Part shown: positions 56,242-64,000 of the stretch, piece after piece | How positions within the stretch are numbered: the first letter of the stretch is position 1 | How the letters are laid out: each line of letters begins with the position of its first letter | NCBI GenBank assembly: GCA_949752795.1 | Contig: OX457058.1 | Span: forward strand, 36,706,587-36,770,586 | Source of the DNA: Hyperoodon ampullatus | Taxonomy: Eukaryota; Chordata; Mammalia; Artiodactyla; Ziphiidae | Direction: 5' to 3' | Length of the DNA: 64,000 nucleotides | Position numbers and translations under genes: made by a program | The notes under the pieces: model-generated | What the model was told of the DNA's origin: nothing | What the model saw: the letters and a program-made list of their open reading frames with translations, nothing else | Database searches by the model: none

Positions 56242-56795
56242 GAGTACCTGAGGGAGCTGGGTCCACAGTCTCTGTAAGGCTGCTGTCTTCCCATCCATCT
56301 GCTGCTGGAGCTTGGGGCCCACAGGGCAGGCAGGAAGGGGACGGCAAGGACCAGCTGGAACCTGTCAACTCTCACTGTCTCCAGTCTTGATGCAGGTCAC
56401 CTGCACGATTCATCACTGAGCTAAACGCGCCCCCGGCCTAGGGGTGGGAGAAGCTTAAGGAGGATCATGGGAAGGTGGAGCAACTGCAGGCAGATAATCC
56501 ACACAGACCGTGAGTCACAGCCGCACCTGCCCCATTGCCCAAGCGTAAAACCAGAACGGCTGCGGCTTCCCTTCCACCCACCACATCTCACTCAGAAACG
56601 TCTCTCGTGGCCCACTCTCCCTGGAAACACACAGGGGAGTGAATTCTGGGGCATGTGGTTCCGCCCAGCCAAGTCGCCACATTAAAAAGCCACCTCAAGT
56701 TTGAGGGTGGGGCTGGAGAATTTGCACTTCAGATAAGCTCCCAGGTGATGCCCACACTGAAAGTCTGTGGACCAGGCTGAGGATCACCGCCCTCC
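56034..56795. mobile_element. MER5A-type DNA transposon split by about 570 bp
   Basis: Left half 56034-56133 (GTGGTTCTCAAACTGTAATA, AGAATCACCTAGGGGACTGG) and right half 56700-56795 (GGTGGGGCTGGAGAATTTGC, AGCTCCCAGGTGATGCCCAC) are consecutive parts of MER5A. The material between includes a (CA)n tract and other unassigned sequence. Confidence 0.7.
56180..56242. repeat. (CA)n microsatellite
   Basis: About 60 bp of CA repeats with two interspersed CG steps (CACGCACACACGCA). Confidence 0.95.
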
Positions 56796-57934
56796 ACGAA
56801 TGCCCAGCAGGACCCTCGTGCAGGACTGCCTCAACAATTGCATTGCATCTACGTGGCCCCCGTCACCGCACACCGGGTGTGCCCCCAATTTTTATGACAA
56901 GCACAAATCCCCACCTCCAACTGCCAAAATGCTTCTTTGAGAATGGACATATTCCACAGGGAGGAACTCCTGGGGTTCTCTCAGCAATTCTAGGAAGATG
57001 CCCCAGAGAACCCCTTAAGGGACCGAAAGAAAATAAGCAATTCACGTTGACATCAGCACAGGATCCACTCTGGCCGTGGGACAGAAGACTCAGCAGCATG
57101 GACGGCAGAGAAAGTTTAGGAACTGTTTTGGCCTCACAAAAGCTCAAGGATACAAGGAAGACCAAGCAGCTATTTAGAGAGGATGAAAGAGGAGCAAGCA
57201 AGAAACCCTGCAAATAGCAACGCAGAGAAGGTGAGTAATTCGATTTGGGGCAGCTCTTGCATATGTGTGCTCAGAAGGATGTGTTCCAGAACAGAATGTG
57301 TCAAGGTGAGAAGGGTGTCACCAAGCCAGAGGAGGAGGCATGTTGAGGCGTGTCCAGGGGAGCAAGGGATACTTTTAAAGGCCGTGTCTTTAGGGCCTCA
57401 GCCCAGGCCCTTCTCTGGAACTGCCTCCCACTCTTCCAGGTCCTTTGAAAGTGTGAGTCAGCCACCCGTGCCTGGCCACAGCGGCTTGGCCCAGGGAGGG
57501 ACGTGTGACCCAGGGACCCAAATCCTTTCACTAGGATGAGCCAATCTGAACTTCTCTCAGAGAATTTGAACTACATAACACAGAACTCCAGTCCACCAGG
57601 GAGAGTGGAGTCAGGGCCAAGGTCGGCTCCGCGTGGGCGGGACTGGGTTTCTGGGGAGCAGGAACAAGGGTCTGTGGAAGAGGCCACGCCTCGGAGACTG
57701 GGACACCTGTGGAGAAAAGCAGAGGTGAGAAAGAAACTGGCAGGCTGAGACAGGGAGACAGAGAGAGCACGGCACAGGTTGAATGAATGAAGGAAACATG
57801 GATCGCCCCTCCCACACGTGATCTCCGTGACTGGTTATTGTGAACGAGTCGAGTCACTGGAGGTTAGGGAGGGAAGCAGGTGTTCCCACAGCTGTGGGAG
57901 AAGGAGGTGATGCTATAGGTTCTGATTCTCTCAA

Positions 57935-58060
57935 CTAGCATTTACTGAGCATTGCTGTGCGCCGAGTACCATGCTACATGCTGGGATAGGAGATACAGAG
58001 ATATAGAAATATAGCCCCACTAATGGGGGATTTGGGGGCAACACCCAGAGAGGGAAGGGG
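57935..58060. repeat. L2-like old repeat
   Basis: ACTAGCATTTACTGAGCATTG, GCCGAGTACCATGCTACATG pattern; subfamily uncertain. Confidence 0.4.
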
Positions 58061-58594
58061 TCCTGTGTTCTAGGAGCACAGAGGGCTGAGTATCCGCCTC
58101 CGCTTGGCTAGAGACCAGGTGTGATCAGGGAAGGTGATATTTGGATTGCATCTTTCCTTCAGGCCAAGGAGAGGGTAGGGTGTTCCAGGCAGAGGAAACA
58201 GCAAAGGAAAGGACAGAAGTGGGAAAAGGCATAGCCCCAGGCTGAGGAGCAAAGGAAGTTGGAACTGCAGCTGAGAAAATGGGCCGTAGGTGGTCAGCAT
58301 TGGCCCTGTGTGCTGTGCCCAGGCGCTGAGCTGGGAGTCTCTCAAGGATTCGGAGTGAGAGGGCGGGTGGCCACGGCCATGGCCTGGAAGAGGGAGTGTA
58401 GGCCTCCTCCAGTCAGGAAGAGCGAGGGCATGTGATACAGCACTCACACCTGCGGCAGCCTGCCTGTATAGCTCATCTGCTGTTCTGGATTCATTTTAGT
58501 GTAGCCAGCCAATGAGTGGTTTAGATCTTCTCTACCCAGTGCCACCCTTAGACTTGGGCAAAATGGATGCCATGAACTAAGCCAGACCCAAAAG

Positions 58595-59090
58595 GACAAA
58601 TATATGATTCCACTTACATGGGGAACCTAAAATAGGCCAGTTCATAGAGACAGAAAACAGAATGGTGGTTGCCAGGGGCTGGGGGAGGCGGGCATGGGGA
58701 GTTCCTGTTTAATGGGTACAGAGTTTCAGTTTGGGATGGTAAAAAAGTTCTGGAGTTGGATAATGGTGATAGTTGCACAAAAGTGCAAATGTACTTAATG
58801 CCCCTGAATTGCACACTTAAAAATGGTTAGGGGCTTCCCTGGTGGCGCAGTGGTTGAGAGTCCGCCTGCCGATGCAGGGGACACGGGTTCGTGCCCCGGT
58901 CCGGGAGGATCCCACATGCCGCAGAGCGGCTGGGCCCGTGAGCCATGGCCGCTGAGCCTGCGCGTCCGGAGCCTGTGCTCCGCAACAGGAGAGGCCACGG
59001 CAGTGAGAGGCCCACGTACCACAAAAAAAAAAAAAAAAGGTTAAAAGGGTAAATTTTACATTATGTTTATTTTACCACAATTTTTAAACA
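58595..59090 (+). mobile_element. L1 3'-UTR fragment interrupted by a SINE
   Basis: GATTCCACTTACATGGGGAA, GTGGTTGCCAGGGGCTGGGG and TGAATTGCACACTTAAAAAT, then a CHR SINE, then GTAAATTTTACATTATGTTT. Sense L1 3' end split by the insertion. Confidence 0.7.
58829..59038 (+). repeat. CHR-type SINE inside an L1 3' end
   Basis: Full copy; its insertion repeated GGTTA/GGTTAAAA at the flanks. Confidence 0.9.
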
Positions 59091-59319
59091 GTGGATGCCA
59101 GGGCTCTGTGCTTTAGAAGGGCCGGCCCCTCTCCAACCCTCCTCTGCCTGCACCCTTGTCCTATGGGCTTTCAGCATTCACAGGCCTGAGAGAGGCTGCC
59201 CTTCCCTAATGGGCTATGGAAGGGAGTCCACAGACTAACTTTGACCGTACACAATCATTCCCATATGTACTGACTTCACAGCCTGACCCCACATACGCTG
59301 TAGCTACCAACAGTTTGCA

Positions 59320-59510
59320 CGGTTGGGAGTCAAACAGCTCAGGGCCCAAGTCCCAGCTCTGTGTTCAGTTTCCCCCTCTGTAAAATGGGCCTAATCATAG
59401 TAGCACCTCATGAAGTGACTGAAATGGGTAAATGAGCCCCTGCAATAACGTGGTTAGAGGCCTGACACACAAGAAATGTCAGAAAACTTGGCTCCTACTA
59501 GAATATTCAC
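59320..59510 (+). repeat. MIR
   Basis: Sense MIR pattern: GTTTCCCCCTCTGTAAAATGG and GTAGCACCTCATGAAGTGAC. Confidence 0.6.
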
Positions 59511-60750
59511 TCTGCGTTCTTGACTGGAGGACTGATTCTAGCTGTGTTGAAGAGAAGTGAAGGGAGAAGGTCATGTTCTCTGAGGGTGGTGCAAAGTTAT
59601 CCAATCAGGTGAGTGGGAGCCCCCTGCCCTGGGCTGAGTCAGCTGGGAGGCCTGGGTCACGCTCACCGGACAGTGGTGTCTGCAAGTCCCATGTGGCTTA
59701 TTATACTCTTTGGAGACATCAGTCTCACACAAGTCTCCGCCCTGGGGCTTAGAGTCTCATAATAATTTTGATTAAAATGTCTCTCCCTTTGACCATTCCA
59801 CTCACAGGATTCACTTAGAATTCATTTATCTAATGGGTTAATATTTTGCATCAGCTTTGGCTAAGCAGGATCAGTGCCCTGAGACCCAACTCCGGTGTTT
59901 CTTGCTATCTGTAAGTGAGAATAAGGACAGGTATTTTTGCTATGAGTTTCTTCGATAAAAATTTGGCAATGCATAATTTGTGTCACCTATTGAAACTTTT
60001 ATAATAAGTGAATTTTATGCATCCCCAGTTATAACTTTTATTGTTTTTTTCTTGAGGGATTTTCAAGTAAATAGCTTCCAAAAGCCACCCTGCTTGTCTG
60101 GTTCAGATACTTTAAAGCCATAATTATGAGTTTGAATTGAGTTAAAAATAAGAGCCTCCAGAGCTTAGCTCATGCTGAGCACAGTGGTAGGCAAAAAGGT
60201 AAATCAAAACACTTTTGAGCAAGAGAAAGAATGGCTACAGTTTCAAATAAAAAATTAGGACACTAAAAAATCATCATATTACATTTGGTTCACTGGGAGA
60301 CATCTCCATGCGACTACTAACCCACACTTAACTCACTGTTGTAAGTACTCCATGTAGGAGTACTAACAGCAAACGTTACTTAAAGCAACTAACATGTCAC
60401 ATTGCTCTAAGGACAGTAAAATACATATGAAATATCTACAATCTCCAGCTCAACTTTCCCTTATTTTGCTAAGGGGAAAAACACATGTGAGATGAAATTG
60501 TATGGATATTATATTTGAATCTTCTGGATCATTCCAAAGTATGATGGCAAATTTTCTAAAAGGAAATCTGGTTACTTCCAAAGTATTTTTATAATGCAGA
60601 GCTACACTAGGTTTTAGTATGATGAATTTCCACCTAAGTGAAGACTTTCTCATTGAAAAGAGTGAAATTATTGAAAATATTCCATATCAGATTTATTTCC
60701 TGGCTATACAAAAATCTCTAAGCTGATTTCTGGGATAATTTTGTTGTTGT

Positions 60751-60869
60751 TGTTTGTTTGGCCATGCTGCACAGCTTGCAGGATCTTAGCTTTCCAACCA
60801 GGGATTGAACCCGTGCCCCCTGCAGTGGAAGCGCGGAGTCCTAACCACTGGACCACCAGGGAACTCCCA
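60751..60869 (-). repeat. Short tRNA-type SINE, antisense
   Basis: TTTGGCCATGCTGCACAGCTT to CCACCAGGGAACTCCC, with a (TTG)n-like tail at the left. Confidence 0.87.
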
Positions 60870-61832
60870 GGGATACCTGGAAAAACCATCTCCCAAAATA
60901 GGCTCTTTGAAAAGTCTCCTCGATGGCAGCAGATTGACATCCTTTGAAGGAATGTCAATCCCTTTTTGGAAAGGAGATACTGGGCAGAGTCACCTCTCGT
61001 GGATAAGGGAGGTGATCAGTCTAGACAATAAGCAAGCTGTCTTTTCTGTCGGTGTTTATCAAGCCTTCCCCACATGTATCTCTGTGTGTTGGAGATACAC
61101 GGACACGAGGCTTTCTAAGGCGGCTTGAAGACAGTTCTTAAAGGAAAACCCAAAGGATGTCTTCGACAATGGCAACAACATATAAAGTCCACAGTGCATC
61201 AAAATGACTACTTTTGACAGATACTTATTTAGATAAGTTATGTTTTTTTAAAGAAAGACTAATTACTTCATAATCATACTTTATAAATCTACTTAGATAA
61301 AATTGTACTATGTGTAGATTGTGCTTTGTTTTATAATTGATGGGTTTCTGGAAAGTTGTGGAAAATACTTTAAAATCAAACACACAAGGAAATTATTTTA
61401 AGAGGCAGAAACTGTGTTCCATTTATTTCCAAGCACCATTTGCTGTGTATGTCAGAGGCCCTCAGGGACTCTGCTCCCAGAGGGATGCCCAAATCTCCAG
61501 AACCTGTTGACCTGCTCTCGGCCTCCCCCATAGGACCTGGACACCTGAGCACAGACAGGAACTAGTGAGCTTGTCAGAGGCAGGTGATATAGCGGTAAAT
61601 CCTCCAACCAGGAGTCTTCTTAATCAACGCCATGGTTCCTAGTTATTGCTCTGGACATATTTACAAACAGAAAAGACTTTACCCACTTTATTACCCTGGT
61701 TCACGATCTTCTAGACCCGGTCTCACACTTTTAGGATACGGTATGAGCTTTAAAGCTCTGCAGCAGCCCTGCTGGCAGTTTGGAGTAATTCAACCATGCA
61801 AAAATTCTACTTAGGTTGAATCATGAAATCGC

Positions 61833-62041
61833 TTTTTTTTTTTTTTTTTTGAGGTACGCGGGCCTCTCACTGTTGTGGCCTCTCCCTTTACGGAGCACAG
61901 GCTCCGGACGCGCAGGCTCAGCGGCCATGGCTCACGGGCCCAGCCGCTCCGCGGCATGTGGGATCTTCCTGGACCGGGACGTGAACCCGTGTCCCGTGCA
62001 TCGGCAGGCAGACTCTCAACCACTGCGCCACCAGGGAAGCA
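61833..62041 (-). repeat. CHR-type SINE, antisense
   Basis: Full copy with poly(T) at 61833-61851 and head end CACCAGGGAAGC at the right. Confidence 0.9.
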
Positions 62042-62756
62042 CTAAATTGCTAGTTTTATAGACCAAAAATGGCAGTCTCCCATGGTTCAACCTAATATGT
62101 TGGAGGAAGAGTAGGGTATGGTTTAGAAAGTCAGCCTTTAGCATTGATCTTTCCTCCTTTTCCCCCCTCCAAATAACCCAATAGAATGCTTTCCTCTCAA
62201 GTAACTCCATGTAAATCTAAGACAGGGGATGTAGGGAAACACAGACAGTTCCTAGGTTCCAGTCCTCCCAGAGGGAGAACAGGGGAAGACCTTTAGAAAT
62301 GTATTTAGTTCATAAATAAATCCCTGTCTAGCTGCCCAGTGCTGGGAGGAAACTGCTCAGCCACTGCTGGTTCTACATCATTAATGCCATCACCACGGGA
62401 GGGCAGAGCCGCCTCCGTCCTGGAAGGATAAGGATCTCACCCTCGCATTACCATGCTGTGAAAATTAAGGCACAAAATCACAGTGAAGACACATTGAGAT
62501 GGTGATACAGTCAGATTCAGAACTAGTCTCTGAAACCTCTGGAAATCAGCTTCCATTTTAACAGCACGGACAGGAAAGCCTTGAGTGGTATTTCATAAGC
62601 CCGGTGGGTACTGAGTGAGATAAAAAATACGGCCTGTTGGACTGGGATTTGAGCTCTCTCTCCTTCTCCTGTGGGTGTCATGGTATAGAATCAAGGGCCA
62701 TACAAACCTGTTTTGGGGGTAGATTCTGCAGTGTTTTCAAGATAGGTCCTCTACAC

Positions 62757-63767
<1,011 letters not shown>

Positions 63768-64000
63768 CTGAAAGAATGAAATGAAACTGCAAAGGTTACC
63801 TATTTTCTGATTCAGAAGAATGGAAACAATGTGAAAGAGGTCCTTACTGGTCACTTAAAAACAAGTTATTGGTGGTGACAGACCTTAATCAATTTTCCAT
63901 TAACCAGGAACAAATAAGCTGGAATATGGCTGAACCATCGTCAAGACCAGCAGACATCCAGGCCTCACTCACTCCCCCAGCTTCTAAGCAGGAAGGTCAT

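Larger units (their letters stand above)
50876..62756. other. Intergenic region between WDR73 and the zinc-finger pseudogene
   Basis: No gene recognised. It holds L1 3' ends, SINEs, a MER5A relic, an old LTR- or LINE-like repeat at 52295-52680, a (CA)n microsatellite and a MIR. Scattered ORFs under 140 codons have no clear homology. A further decayed LINE/HAL1-like antisense stretch is suspected at 51080-51510. Confidence 0.6.

Noticed and set aside
56843..57217. 124-codon ORF in the intergenic region
   Set aside because: No recognised domain and no gene signals; the opposite strand is open as well, as expected by chance.

Overview
The window is nuclear DNA from a mammal, very probably a cetacean. 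It carries about two dozen tRNA-derived SINEs of the cetacean/cetartiodactyl type, several L1 3' ends, mammalian-wide MIR repeats and DNA-transposon relics. These surround genes that match the block containing human SEC11A-NMB-WDR73-SCAND2P on 15q25, read in the opposite orientation. No prokaryotic-style genes, CRISPR arrays, tRNA or rRNA genes were seen.

Layout. 1-10.2 kb: the last three coding exons and 3' end of SEC11A (+), in a repeat-rich intron. 10.2-19.7 kb: intergenic, with SINEs and old repeats. 19.7-37.6 kb: NMB (+), exons 1 and 2 at 19.7-20.7 kb and exon 3 at 37.3 kb. All three exons are intact and join to a 121-residue preproneuromedin B, but intron 2 is 16.6 kb long. That intron holds a decayed copy of the last four exons and 3' UTR of ADAMTSL3 (+) and, antisense to it, an intact 476-codon intronless kinase of the sperm-motility-kinase/MARK-like type (-). 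The kinase has its own TATA box, good start context and poly(A) signal. 38.4-50.9 kb: WDR73 (+), eight exons, 370 codons, all junctions in frame. 51-62.7 kb: intergenic, mostly old repeats. 62.7-63.8 kb: a C2H2 zinc-finger exon (-) broken by two stops and a small deletion, at the position expected for SCAND2P.

The genes do not form a pathway. SEC11A is a catalytic subunit of the ER signal peptidase, NMB a secreted bombesin-like peptide, and WDR73 a WD-repeat protein. The main point of biological interest is the compound insertion in NMB intron 2: a truncated ADAMTSL3 tail with its poly(A) signals on the NMB strand, plus a kinase that looks able to be expressed. Exon coordinates were read by eye from splice signals and reading phase. 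Repeat boundaries are approximate and no database search was possible.
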